Origin: Adiantum capillus-veneris
Taxonomy: Eukaryota > Streptophyta > Polypodiopsida > Polypodiales > Pteridaceae
DNA length: 64,000 nucleotides
Direction: 5' to 3'
Assembly: GCA_014529385.2 (NCBI GenBank)
Contig: CM043959.1
Coordinates: 13,734,809 to 13,798,808, forward strand
Shown here one piece after another: positions 18,509 through 28,544 of the stretch. Position numbers and translations under genes: made by a program. Each line of letters begins with the position of its first letter. The first letter of the stretch is position 1. The notes beneath the pieces were generated by a model. It worked only from the letters and a program-made list of their open reading frames with translations, was not told where the DNA came from and did not search any database.

Positions 18509-18781
18509 TCATACTCTGAGATCAGAAGGTGGTTCAATGGGTTGTGAGATCCTTACCATAGCCCTATTTTCCTGGGGTAAAGGAGGTTGATGTCCCAATA
18601 CCGGTTGAGCTTTTTCCTGACCCAAGATTGCGTTATTTGGCCCCACTTGGTACCTTGGAGGGGACGGAAGTGGTTGTCCCCCATGTGGTCCGTATTGTCT
18701 CTCTCTAACATAGTTCCGATTGTAGAAACATTCGTGAGTTTCGTGGTTTGTCCATTTTTGTTCGATAGCACACCATCTCAA
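18509..18781 (-). CDS. G2 Gag proline-rich segment with Cys-His motif
   Basis: 90 residues, beginning MRWCAIEQKWTNHETHECFYN and continuing with a Pro/Gln-rich part (QPVLGHQPPLP). The Cys/His/Cys pattern is intact here, unlike in G1, where a frameshift runs through it. The role is probably nucleic-acid binding or spacing within Gag. Confidence 0.7.
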   Translation of the reverse strand: MRWCAIEQKWTNHETHECFYNRNYVRERQYGPHGGQPLPSPPRYQVGPNNAILGQEKAQPVLGHQPPLPQENRAMVRISQPIEPPSDLRV

Positions 18782-18789
18782 TATGCGTT

Positions 18790-19480
18790 GTGCGTTCGCT
18801 CTTGGCCTTGGTTGAAGGTTGCACCACTGGGTTGGATGGTCACCTCCACAAGTATCGCATTTTTGGGTGGGCGGTTGTCGTGTGTTTGGGTTCGTCCCGT
18901 TTCCTTAGTTCATCCTCCTGGTCACTTCCTCGATCATTCGATCAACGTCTGGCACAGCAGTGTTTTGCCCTCCCCATATGCTTTGCAGTTATCTATGAGA
19001 TACAATGCCTCTTTCGTGACTGCTCAAAGGTTACATAGGCTTTCAGGTGCAAGTCCCTTTTGAACGTGTCATTTCGCAGTCCCTCTATGAAGAGGACTGA
19101 TAGTCTTTCATCCTGAGGTAGTTCTCGAGCAGGGAATCTTTCTATGTACTACTTGAAACGAAGCGATGCTTCCTTCACTTTTTCCTTTTCCTTTTGCCTA
19201 AATGCATAGATCTGGGAGATAGTGTTATGCTTGATCCCTGTTTTTGAGAACTCCTCAGCGAATTCTCGAAGAAGTTGCTCAATACTTGGGAATTCTAAGC
19301 TGTTTAATGGTTGAAACTAAGTCAGGGCAGTGCCTTCCAATGTCAACCCAAATCTTTCATATTGAGTGTGGAAATTAGTTACATGTTCCGCTCTCAATAC
19401 TTGTTTGAAGATTGAAACATGGGCATACGGATGGCCAGAACCATTATACTTCTTGGGTACGCATTTTGCCACCTAAGATG
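18790..19480 (-). pseudogene. G2 Gag capsid domain, several stops
   Basis: Readable through stops: VPKKYNGSGHPYAHV, RFGLTLEGTALT, FAEEFSKTGIKHN, RQKEKEKVKEASLRFK, FPARELPQDERLSVLF and GLRNDTFKRDLHLK. This is the same chain of landmarks as in G1 6633-7238, so it is the capsid domain of Gag. Confidence 0.8.
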
Positions 19481-19481
19481 G

Positions 19482-20664
19482 TCACATACGCCTGGCCTCT
19501 GCAACCATTCTAACAACTCCTGGTCCCCTTGGGATGGCTTCTCTTGGTTCGTAATCTCCTCTTGGTACTAATTGTGGTATCCTATCCACTCTTCGTTCAT
19601 CAAGTCGATCACGTGTGATAGTAGGAGGGATTCCATTGGTGTAAGTGAATTCAGGAACAAAGTTGCCCCTATGTGTGTTCATGAAAGCCCTAGTCGTCGT
19701 TGACCCTAAGGGTTCTGTTCTCGAAACTCGTTCATGTCCATAAGAATCCTCCACTGGTTCTCAAGGGACTCTCAAGTACAGCCTCAGATCTGATGTAAGT
19801 AGTCGTGGTTTTTTCAGCTTCCGGATTTACATAGTATTGGTGGAGTGGTCCTCCAAAATATGTATATCTCTCTAACTCCTTTTGATCCATTGGGGAGTAC
19901 TTTTGGCCATACTTGTCCATGATGACCACCTGAATACTTCACCCTTTGTGTATGTGTAAACATACAAGTTTTTTCGGTCTGTTACTTTTTTGATGTGGGG
20001 CTCGTCACATCTGTAATAGAGTGTTTGGTCTCCATTATTGAACTTATAAAGCCCCACATATGTGTTTTCCGTGTCAAAGCGCTCTGTCTCATTGGTGCGT
20101 CTGAGTACCGCGTTTTGTTTCTCTATTTTGGGTGGTGCATCGGCCGGTTCATTATCTACTTTGTCCTTGGTGCCAGTCATACCCCATTTATCCACAATAT
20201 AAGGGTTATGAACCACTAGGTACGTCATTCCCTCTCGATCGAAATATCTATCCCCATCATAATCAGCATCTACAAGGTCTCTGAACTCGCTAGGCTTATT
20301 TTCCAACTTAACACAGTAACATTCCATTCCATCCTTATAGATTTTGGCTTTAAGCACATTTTCAAATTGAAACTTAATATACAACAACTTCACATCAATT
20401 AGGCTGAGAAGGACTTGCACCCATCGAAGTTGTTCCCTTAGGGTTTGACTTGTTAGAATCTTCAGTCATGAGGCCGTAGGATCTCTCAGACGAAGTGTCA
20501 GAGAAACTCTCCTCTAAAATGGGTTCCAAAGGTGGCAGTGGTCTCGGATTCACACTTTCTTCCGTTGAGTGATTACTCCCTTGATCAAAGATGTTGTGGT
20601 TCCTATTCCGGTACAATCTTCTTGATTGTAGATTCATGAAGAATTGGTAACAAGAAAAATCCAA
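19482..20664 (-). pseudogene. G2 pre-gag N-terminal region, function unknown
   Basis: Three overlapping open pieces (20664-20395, 20420-19872, 19929-19732) and 19754-19482, formerly one reading frame. The first starts MDFSCYQFF with LQSRRLYRNRN soon after. The middle one contains DADYDGDRYFDREGM and VVHNPYIVDKWG, and an aromatic-rich piece FNNGDQTLYYRC. G1 has the matching blocks. I recognise no domain. It ends shortly before the capsid domain, so the product would be an N-terminal extension of Gag. Confidence 0.65.
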
Positions 20665-21247
20665 ACCGAGTTACCTCATTAAATAGTTTGAATCTCCCGT
20701 TTGCTCCTGCTTGACTGGGTAGTATCTTCTAGTACCTGCAATCTGTCAGAAACGTGCTTGATAGTTGTAAGCTTACAACTTTTCTTGTTAGTTCTTGCTT
20801 TTGTTCGACAAAACTTAGCACACACTTCCCTACACAACCTCCATAATTTTGATCCAATTTCAATTTTGAAAGAAGCACCTGGTTGCTATAGACTAGCTCC
20901 TTGTGTGGTAAGTTTATGTCTCTGTTCTGGCTCAGAGGTACATGGATCGCGATCCATGTTGGAAAGCCATTTGAACTTTTGTTGATACTGAAGCGGTCCG
21001 GGGCGGGCAACAAGAAGAGCAACCTCTAGACACCCTTCAAGGCTCTCGTGCTGCTCAATGGGGTTGGGGCACAACACAGCACAAACCAAAACAACAAACC
21101 CCCAACCAAATCCCAACTACACAAGGGGCACCACCTGGTTTAAGAGCGAACTAGGACGCAAAAGAGGAGAATCGTTAGAGCAACCCACAAACAAGCAAGG
21201 AATTTACACTAACCCTAACACCAATGGAACACTCTCACACACTAAAA

Positions 21248-21250
<3 letters not shown>

Positions 21251-21302
<52 letters not shown>
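21251..21302. repeat. (GA)26 microsatellite
   Basis: Pure GA dinucleotides inside the G2 leader. An open stretch across it is only repeat translation. Confidence 0.97.
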
Positions 21303-21305
<3 letters not shown>

Positions 21306-24300
21306 TGCTCGGGCTGCTTTGAAGTGTATCGTTAATGATCAAGCAAACATAAATATATATATGTAAGAAAGAGAGAGAAGGGGGAAGGGGGTGCTTGTTG
21401 CACTAATGCCTTCTTACAAATCTGTCATGACCAATCAAAGTGAGATTAGTATTTGTTCAACATAGCTTGAGTAAATTACACCACAACACATCACAAGAAA
21501 AAAGCCACCCCAATCACTGTCTTAAGGCCAGGGGAGTCCTCTCCACCCTGTCACCCTCTTACAGCATGTGGGATTTATGGCTAAATTGATAACAATACCC
21601 GGAGACAAGCTATCAAGAACTTAAATAAAACACCAAGACACTTACACATCATTATTGTCCATGACTTCACGTTGGAAGGGAGACAAGGTATCCATGCTTA
21701 GTCCAAATTCACCCTCCTTGATTCAGCAAATGTTGGGCTTACTCTAGTAGGAGAAATGATAGATTTCCTACTCTCAATTTAATGATCACTCTCTCTTACA
21801 ATGGCATAGAGTTCCCTTGCTAATCACCCCTAATACAACACATACATATGCCTAATGCCAATGAGATTCCACTCAAGAGCTCCTTCTCAAGAGGTTGAGC
21901 TTGGCTTCTCAAGCTATAGCATAGTGCTCTTTCTTCTCCCCCCTTTTTGTGCTATCTACACCCTCTTTTATAGCAATTTTGAAGGCTAGGGTTACTCCTC
22001 TAACCATGGTTGGGTTAGATTTTCAGCAATTTATCTAATTTCTTTTGCTTGGAATTATCAAGAAGTTGGTGGGGAAAGAGAGAGGAGAGAAATGGAGGTG
22101 ATAGGACTTTTCATAGTGGGTTAGTGTTAGTAGAGTTAGTATTAATTTACAAATGGAATTGGATATTTACAATGGGAGTATCCATGTAGGATACAAATAA
22201 GGAAGAAAAACTCTTAAGAGGTAAGAAAAGGTGGATTTCTTACAAGGTTGATGCTCCAAGTGTCTTGAGTAGGGCCAATTTTGACGCTTGTTGACAGTCC
22301 ACTAGCTTTGACGGTACATTTTTTCTCCACTCTTGACCTACCTTGAGAGACAAAGTAATTGAAACTGAGTAATCAACCACCATGATGCTGTCTTTTAAGA
22401 GAAGAGGTTGAATTTTGTGGTTTTTTTGGATAGATATGGGTAATTTGGAGGAGGAAAAATGAGACTAGGTGGTCAATTTTGGAATGGAATTGTGTGTGGG
22501 AGGTATGAGTTCACCATAGTTTCTCTTATTCTTGAAGGTTGAGGAGAAGGTGAGTAGGGTGCAGAGAGGAGTGGTGAGAGAGGTGGGGATGATGAGTGGA
22601 GAAGTGTGTGTGAAAGAGGAAAATGATAAAGTGGAAGAGAGAGTGTGGCTGCATAGCATGGGAAAACTGGGGTCCACTAATAAAATCATAGCTCACAGCT
22701 CGTAGCTCAAAAAAATATGAAAAAATTTGAGGCAAAAGTTCAGCCCACGAGCTACAACTTTTGTTTGTATCACCTTTTCAAATTCGGAGAGAAGTGAACT
22801 TTAAAAATTCAGCAAAACCGACCGTTTTTTTCCACTGCACAAGGTCCTTGTGGGGTCCTTCTTTGGATGATTCTTTTGAATACCTCCAAGAGTGAGCCCT
22901 CCATAGTGCATGTATGCATGCCACCTACCCTTGACCTTATTTGGTAGGTCTGTAATTGAAGATATTGTTGAGATCATGATATAAGTGAATAGTACAACTA
23001 AGAAAATCAAATATTGAGGGGTCTAAAAAATATGTACATGTCAAATATAAATAATATAAGTGGAAAAAATATAAAGGGGTCAAAATAAATCTCTCTCATT
23101 ATGAGGCTACCATAAAAAGATAAATATTTTTGGTGTTCTAATTTTTTAGAAAAAAAAAAACAAAATAGATGTAGGAAGGGAAAAATCACAATAGTGAAAA
23201 AATATACACATAAATAAAACTAGTTTTTTTGGATTTTTGTTGGGGTGGAGTTACACCAAATATAAGAGAAGCTTACATGAAAATATTTCTATATGGAATA
23301 AAGAGTATGAAAAATGGTAAGAAAAATTGTGGTAATGGTGAGGCAATGTACAGAGCATAAATAACACACACCTAGGTAGAAATATTTAAATAAATACCAA
23401 AATAATTATGAGAAAATATTTTATTTAGGCCCTATATACAAAGAAATATTTACATACGCATGGGCCATAATATACTTATATTTTTTATATTTTTTATTTT
23501 TTTGGCTCAACTAGCCCAATGACTAGCTAATTGAGGGTTTTTTATTTCAGTAAGGAGATATGGGAAAAGTCCCCTAACTCACACGCACCTATATAAAGTG
23601 AAAGGGTGAGGGTAACCACAGTGTTTGAGTGATTTGATAGGGTGAGATAACTCACTATGGCAATTCAGAGAGCCGAAAAAACAGCTATCAATACCATCAG
23701 CTTCAGTATGATTAAGGGATCCTATGGTATCAAAATTTTTAAAAATGAATCTCTGGATTGGAGGCTTAGTTGAGTTTGTCACTTTGCCTGAGCTTCTGTC
23801 AGTTCTGAGCTGTTGGAAGGGTTCCTTGCATCCAATTTCAACTTTGGAAGGATCACTAGACTCTCTGTGATACCCTCTAGCTATGGTACTAGTTTGGTGT
23901 CAATTTGTGTCAGGGGAACGTGGATCGCGATCCATGTTCCTTTGTGTCAAAATACACTGAATTTTGTCCACAGCTAATCCTTAGCCTAGTGATGCTGACT
24001 ATATGGTTTTTGAATGCTTTAAAGATTTTTTGGACAGACAAAAGTCAGTTTTAGGGTTTATGTCAGTGGTTCCCCCCCTTGACATGATTTTTGCCACCTT
24101 TTTCCCTCTCTTTGAAATTTCCTGATAAGGGTCCTTTAGGAGAAAGTGCTCCAATTGTTATCAATTCCCTGCTTGTCTTTTATCAACTCAAACTTCCAAA
24201 AAGGTACATGGATCACAATCCATGTTTGCCAAGATTTTGGACTGACACTTTGTGAGCTGATCACACAAGGTATGATGAGGCTATTCCCCAAGTCTTTTTG

Positions 24301-24348
24301 GATTTGGTCAGTTTTTTCCAAGTGAGAAGCAGAGTTTTGTGTCTGTTT

Positions 24349-24530
24349 TGTTGGGGTATAGGCGTTTGTGCCTTGCTCGGCCGCCCAGAGTCTGGGCGCC
24401 CACTGACTTATATACCTTATACATAGCATAAGTGTATAGGGGGCTGCTCACTCTTTTGAGTCTCCCCACCCACATTGTGTGTGTCTTCTTCTCTCTCTCT
24501 CACTCTCCTTCTGCTCCCCGATCCCCTTCA
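24349..24530 (+). repeat. 5' LTR of the small Copia-type element
   Basis: 182 bp, starting tgttggggtataggcg and ending atccccttca. It contains the palindromic stretch ttatacatagcataagtgtata in the middle and a CT-rich end. The partner LTR at 27377-27553 has an internal deletion of about ten bases near its start and a small insertion near its end. Confidence 0.93.
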
Positions 24531-24550
24531 ATTGGTATCAGCGCTAAGGT
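24531..24550 (+). other. PBS (initiator tRNA-Met type)
   Basis: Immediately after the LTR comes attggtatcagcgc, which matches the usual Copia PBS TGGTATCAGAGC with one difference. The leader from here to the gag start at 25474 is about 920 bp long and shows no ORF worth reporting. Confidence 0.88.
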
Positions 24551-25473
24551 GACCGTGGAGAGCACGACGGCTTTGAGAGCTTTGAGGCGATAGCTCGCTG
24601 GCTCTTGACGGTAGAGAGATTAAGAAAGCTTGGAAGCTTTGTGAGAATGCAATAGGAGCTTGTGAGCTCAGTTGAGAGTGATGTATGCTCTTGTGGAAGC
24701 TCAGAAAGGAGTGTGGAAGATTGTGTGTAAGTGAAGGTGCTGCCCTAAAACTGTGTGCACAGCAGCACTGTTTTCAGATTCGTTTTTCTCCTTGTAGAAT
24801 GCAGATCTGAGAATTTTGTCTGGCACACCCATCCGTTTCAACGTTGTGTACAACTTTGCAGAAGAAACTTTTTGCAAATTCCTCACTGTTTTGCTGATAT
24901 TCAGCTCAGACTGACTGTATACAGAAATTCCAGATTTTCTGTTATCGCATTGTGTATCTTTCTTTGCTTGAGACAGTGGTTTGCTCTCAGGTGGGAGAGT
25001 CTTGTGATCTCGAGAATTGTTTGCCATAGTTTTGCAGAGCTTATGCATGTATATTGAGTGTAGTTTGATGCGCATTGATTGCTCATTGTATTGAGCTTGC
25101 AGGACAATGGTTATTTTGTGTTGATAGCCATTGTGCGTCGAAACTCTGGCGAAATTTTCCCAGGAGTTTTATGCGTATCATTTATGCGATCTAGGTAGAG
25201 ATTGCAGGTTGCACTCAGCATTTGCATGCGGTGTTCTCTGCAGGTGGGAGATTTGTGCGTGTGTATGCATCCATACCGCACAGTGTGGGCTTGGTGATTA
25301 GCTCACAGATTGCAGTGTGATACTAGAGCATGCGAGGCTTGTATTGACATTGCGGGAGCTCTATTTTGGAGTGTGTCTCACAGGTTTTACATTGTGTTTC
25401 TGGCCATATTTGTAGACAGTTTCCAGGTGTTGTTGGTGAGGTGGTTTTGCTATCTAGCTTGCTACTTGTGCTC

Positions 25474-26025
25474 ATGCCAGAGACAGGTGATCGATCAGAT
25501 TGTGACCTCTCACAGATGCGCATGTTTGATGGGTCAGACTTTGCGGCATGGAGAGATTGTATGCTTGATGCATTGACACAGCGAGGGTTGCATCGACCAT
25601 TGAGTGGTGATGCAGGTAGACCTTCAAACATGTCTGACGATCAGTGGCAGGAGCTAGAGGAGATGGCACTATCTACACTCTCTTTGCACCTTGCGGAATC
25701 TGTATATGCTCTTGTTATGTATGAGACTACTTCGAGAGCACTTTGGTGCAGATTACATGAAATGTATGATAGATATGAGTCATCACGGACTCGTGTGAGA
25801 CATGTACATTCACGAGTACACCGACAGGTGACATGTTGGTATTGTGGTCATTATGGACACGTTAGACGACGCTGTTTTCATCGTATGCGACATCGTAGGA
25901 GACATGGCAGTCTCAGAGATGTATGTAGTGATGCCATGGACTCAGTTGCTTTGACAGTTGAGGCACATGTAGTGTCGGAGTATACTAGTGACGGGGATGT
26001 CACTTTTATCTCGACCTATGCATGA
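25474..26025 (+). CDS. Shortened Copia-type Gag with CCHC zinc knuckle
   Basis: 183 residues from the first ATG that gives a sensible Gag (MPETGDRSDC). Residues 16-100 resemble the Copia gag core: MFDGSDFAAWRDCM, a helix with QWQELEEMALSTLSLHL, then SRALWCRLHEMY. The second half of the usual core is missing. After an Arg/His-rich link the knuckle CWYCGHYGHVRRRC (C121, C124, H129, C134; C-x2-C-x4-H-x4-C) follows. The sequence ends at a single TGA (26023-26025) and continues in the same frame into the protease-like domain, so the two were probably one polyprotein, or the TGA is recent damage. Confidence 0.8.
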   Translation: MPETGDRSDCDLSQMRMFDGSDFAAWRDCMLDALTQRGLHRPLSGDAGRPSNMSDDQWQELEEMALSTLSLHLAESVYALVMYETTSRALWCRLHEMYDRYESSRTRVRHVHSRVHRQVTCWYCGHYGHVRRRCFHRMRHRRRHGSLRDVCSDAMDSVALTVEAHVVSEYTSDGDVTFISTYA

Positions 26026-27297
26026 GATGCTATACATGTGGATAGTGCATTCCCTTCGCAGTGGTTGCTAGACGCAGATGCTATGTTTCATGTCACGCCG
26101 CATCGTGCATGGTTTTGTAGCTATTCTAGCGGGATGCTTGGCAATGTACGTTTGATCGATGGATCGGTGCATGCGATAGCAGGTGCAGGAGATGTGAGAC
26201 TGTCATTACCGAGTGGTGCATCTTACTTGTTACGACATGTGCGCTATGTACCAGATTTGACAGTGAGTTTAATCTCGATTGGTCAGCTTAGAGATTGTGG
26301 ATGTCAGATTTCGCTACGAGAGCGAGATTTTGTGATGCATTTGGGTTCGCTAGTGATTGTGAGAGGTGCCAGGAGTGGTACAGGTTACCCATTGCATGTG
26401 GATCACAGGAGAGACGGTGTTGTCTCTGTGATCACGCAGCCAGGTAGAGAGCGAGAGAGCAGGCGAGTCTCTTTTGCTCATGGGTTGCAGGGTACTTTGC
26501 ATGGAGTGCAGAGTAGTGAGCTCGTTGTGCACACAATTGGGGCACGACTTGAGCAGTCACACAGAGAGGTGACAGAGTCAGACATGCATGCTTTGCTAGT
26601 GACTGAGCAAAGCAGAGAGTCACTTGTGCTAGATACTCCTATGCAGGATAGACAGGTAGAGCGGTCTTGCTCTAGTGAGTCACGACAGGAGGACGTTGTG
26701 CAAGAGTCTATGCATACAGAGTTAGAGCATGAGAGCTCTAGTGAGTCACAGCAGATTGAGTGGTCATGTTTGCAGTGGATGATTGAGACTGAGATGTCAG
26801 CGATTATGCAGTCATTCCTTTCTATGCTCGATAGTGAGCATGGGGATATAGTTGTGCAGGATATGTCTTCCAGCAGACACCTAGAGCAACTGGTTTGCTC
26901 TGAGGTTGCACACCAGGTTGATGCGTCTTTTGCGGACAGTCAGGAGATGCATGTGGCTGACACGCCTTGTCAGTCAGAGATGCCTATTGCCAGGGATATA
27001 TATGTTGATGCATGCTCCGTAGAGCTAGCAGGGCCCGCTAGCATTGCATCGGCATTCAGTGGTCTCATGTATGAGATGCTGATCTTGAAACCGGATATCG
27101 TAGCTGCAGTGGGAGCATTTGTAGTTGGGGTTGTCAGTCGTTTGTTGACTAATGATGGCATAGTGCACGAGGGAGATATGCAGGTATTGCGTACATACTT
27201 GCAGTACGTGTGCAGTACGTCTGGTGGTGTATGGACTTACACGGGAGTAGGACAGCCGAATGCACACGATCACAGCCAACCAGTGGGCATAGGTTGA
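26026..27297 (+). CDS. Protease-like domain followed by a long region of unknown function
   Basis: In frame with gag. Residues 5-130 resemble the Copia protease and what follows it: SQWLLDADAMFHVTPHRAWF (normally W-x-LDSGA, here DADA, catalytic Asp kept but the Gly lost), LRHVRYVPDLTVSLISIGQL and DCGCQISLRERDFVM. From about residue 150 to the end (some 270 residues) no integrase, RT or RNase H motif appears. Instead there is a Ser/Glu/Gln-rich stretch with an imperfect internal repeat (SCSSESRQED..., SSSESQQIEW...), then a hydrophobic segment IVAAVGAFVVGVVS that could be a membrane segment. The ORF stays open to 69 bp before the PPT, which for a non-autonomous element suggests selection or youth. 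Confidence 0.7.
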   Translation, partial: DAIHVDSAFPSQWLLDADAMFHVTPHRAWFCSYSSGMLGNVRLIDGSVHAIAGAGDVRLSLPSGASYLLRHVRYVPDLTVSLISIGQLRDCGCQISLRERDFVMHLGSLVIVRGARSGTGYPLHVDHRRDGVVSVITQPGRERESRRVSFAHGLQGTLHGVQSSELVVHTIGARLEQSHREVTESDMHALLVTEQSRESLVLDTPMQDRQVERSCSSESRQEDVVQESMHTELEHESSSESQQIEWSCLQWMIETEMSAIMQSFLSMLDSEHGDIVVQDMSSSRHLEQLVCSEVAHQVDASFADSQEMHVADTPCQSEMPIARDIYVDACSVELAGPASIASAFSGLMYEMLILKPDIVAAVGAFVVGVVSRLLTNDGIVHEGDMQVLRTYLQYVCSTSGGVWTYTGVGQPNAHDHSQPVGIG

Positions 27298-27365
27298 GAG
27301 CGGTTTTCTCTCACCTTTTGTAGTCTTTAGACTAGGTTCTCTTGCTTAAAGGCACAGTCGCCTTT

Positions 27366-27376
27366 AAGTGGGAGGT
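27366..27376 (+). other. Polypurine tract of the small Copia-type element
   Basis: aagtgggaggt directly before the 3' LTR start tgttgggg. Confidence 0.85.
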
Positions 27377-27553
27377 TGTTGGGGTATAGGCGTATGTGCC
27401 GCCAAGAGTCTGGGCGTCCACTGACTTGTATACCTTATACATAGCATAAGTGTATAGGGGGCTGCTCACTCTTTTGAGTCTCCCCACCCACATCGTGTGT
27501 GTCTTCTTCTCTCTGTCTCACTCTCCGTCTGTGGTGCTCCCCGATCCCCTTCA
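27377..27553 (+). repeat. 3' LTR of the small Copia-type element
   Basis: 177 bp, same ends as the 5' LTR. It is followed at once by the second copy of the 5-bp target duplication. Confidence 0.92.
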
Positions 27554-28525
27554 TGTTTTGCGGTTTTTTGCAAACCACTTCTTTTCTGGTATTTTGACCA
27601 GTTTTTTTCACTTTTTGTCTATGGCTCCTTTTGGAAAAGTTGTTCAACTAGTAATCAGGAGTATACTGGTCAAATCTTGATGTCAGATGTCTACCTAGAA
27701 CATGGATCGCGATCCATGTTGGGAAGCACCTAGGCATGAAATTTGGTTCTGTGGATTCCTTGCTTCTAGTTGGTCCCATTTCTCATCCCTTTTTGGATTT
27801 GGACAAATAAAAGTTCAGTTTTTCCTTTTTTCCAAGGTTTTGGTCTTCTCACTCCAATGTTTTGATTTTTATGGCCTTCTAGTCCTCTTTTTCTCACCAA
27901 ACTCAAGGTTCTGATGCCTGAGAGCCTGTCCTGAGCAAAGGAAATAGTTTTAGCAGATTTTGCCAAAAAGGTACATGGATCCCAATCCATGTTTGGCATG
28001 ATTTTTGACAGGTTTTTGCACAGTCTTTTTCAACAAGTATTTTTATCCCCTTCTTGAAAGTTTTACTGGGTTTGGTCCAGTTTTGAAGCTCTGACCATCA
28101 CTTCTTCAATTTTTCCGAGTTATGGTCTTCAACACCAAAATAAGGTTTTTGACATTTTTCCCTCGATCCTTTTGGCCACAAATGATGGTGTAATTTGTTA
28201 CCTAACCTACTCCTACAACTGAAATGAATATGCAAACATAATTGAACTTCACAGTACAGAAATAACAACAATGTGTGGTGGAACAGCCCTTTCTAAGCAT
28301 GTAAAAAATCAAAGAACGAAATACTATCTTGTACTTCACTCACAACTTTCTTTGCTCTTAAGGAATAGCACTGGCTAGTCTCGGACTCCAATCTCTATTA
28401 AGCACTAAACCTACGTCTAGCTGCTTCATTGTCTATGGGTAAGCGGAACGATTATCAAAAGCTTGAAGGAAAATTTTATTTTTATTTTTTTGTACATTGA
28501 GTCACTCACCACCTAAGGATCGGTT

Positions 28526-28543
28526 TCCCCGGCAGCGGCGCCA
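28526..28543 (-). other. G2 primer binding site (tRNA-Asp type)
   Basis: The minus strand reads TGGCGCCGCTGCCGGGGA, one base different from the common plant tRNA-Asp PBS. It adjoins an LTR end (CTAGCA on the minus strand) after one base. It is 7.9 kb from the first G2 ORF, of which 3.2 kb are the nested element. Confidence 0.88.
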
Positions 28544-28544
28544 A

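Larger units (their letters stand above)
24349..27553 (+). mobile_element. Complete small non-autonomous Copia-type LTR element (gag plus protease, no RT or integrase)
   Basis: 3,205 bp with LTRs beginning TG and ending CA (24349-24530 and 27377-27553), a PBS, a PPT and a 5-bp target duplication (tgttt at 24344-24348 and 27554-27558). It lies in the G2 leader between palindrome copies, so it inserted after G2. The LTRs differ by a handful of substitutions and a few short indels, so the insertion is not very recent. The coding region starts with a shortened Copia gag, runs through a protease-like domain and then into about 280 residues that match nothing I know. It resembles the known class of terminal-repeat elements with a gag domain (TR-GAG), but has more than gag. 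Confidence 0.9.
20665..28525 (-). repeat. G2 leader with six copies of palindrome B, interrupted by a nested element
   Basis: No coding region of G2 is seen here. Palindrome B has the consensus acatggatcgcgatccatgt. Copies are at 20940-20959 (perfect), 23918-23937 (one mismatch, within a 26-nt near-palindrome), 24206-24225, 27700-27719 (perfect, 22 nt with its flanks), 27973-27992 and, beyond the PBS in the LTR, a weak one at 28881-28900. If the nested element and one copy of its target duplication are taken out, the middle four lie 288, 284 and 273 bp apart, a repeat unit of about 280 bp. The 3-kb gap between the first two copies (20960-23917) contains a GA microsatellite and AT-rich DNA and may hide a further insertion. 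Confidence 0.8.
12144..28543 (-). mobile_element. Ty3/Gypsy LTR retrotransposon G2, internal region with a nested Copia-type element
   Basis: A second minus-strand element of the same general type as G1 but clearly diverged. Order from 28,543 downwards: PBS, leader (20665-28525, interrupted by the element at 24349-27553), pre-gag, Gag, zinc knuckles, basic linker, RT, RNase H, duplicated zinc unit, integrase, retropepsin-like tail, PPT. Compared with G1 it lacks the canonical protease and part of the region before it. Stops and frameshifts are scattered, but fewer than in G1: catalytic residues of the integrase core and of the second zinc finger are intact. Confidence 0.9.

Noticed and set aside
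24531-25473. Open frames in the leader of the small Copia-type element
   Set aside because: Both strands are open over the same 300 bp without motif or conservation evidence; treated as leader.
25323-25631. Antisense open frames opposite the Copia-type gag and protease (also 26350-26623 and 26970-27279)
   Set aside because: Shadows of the plus-strand coding region; no motifs.
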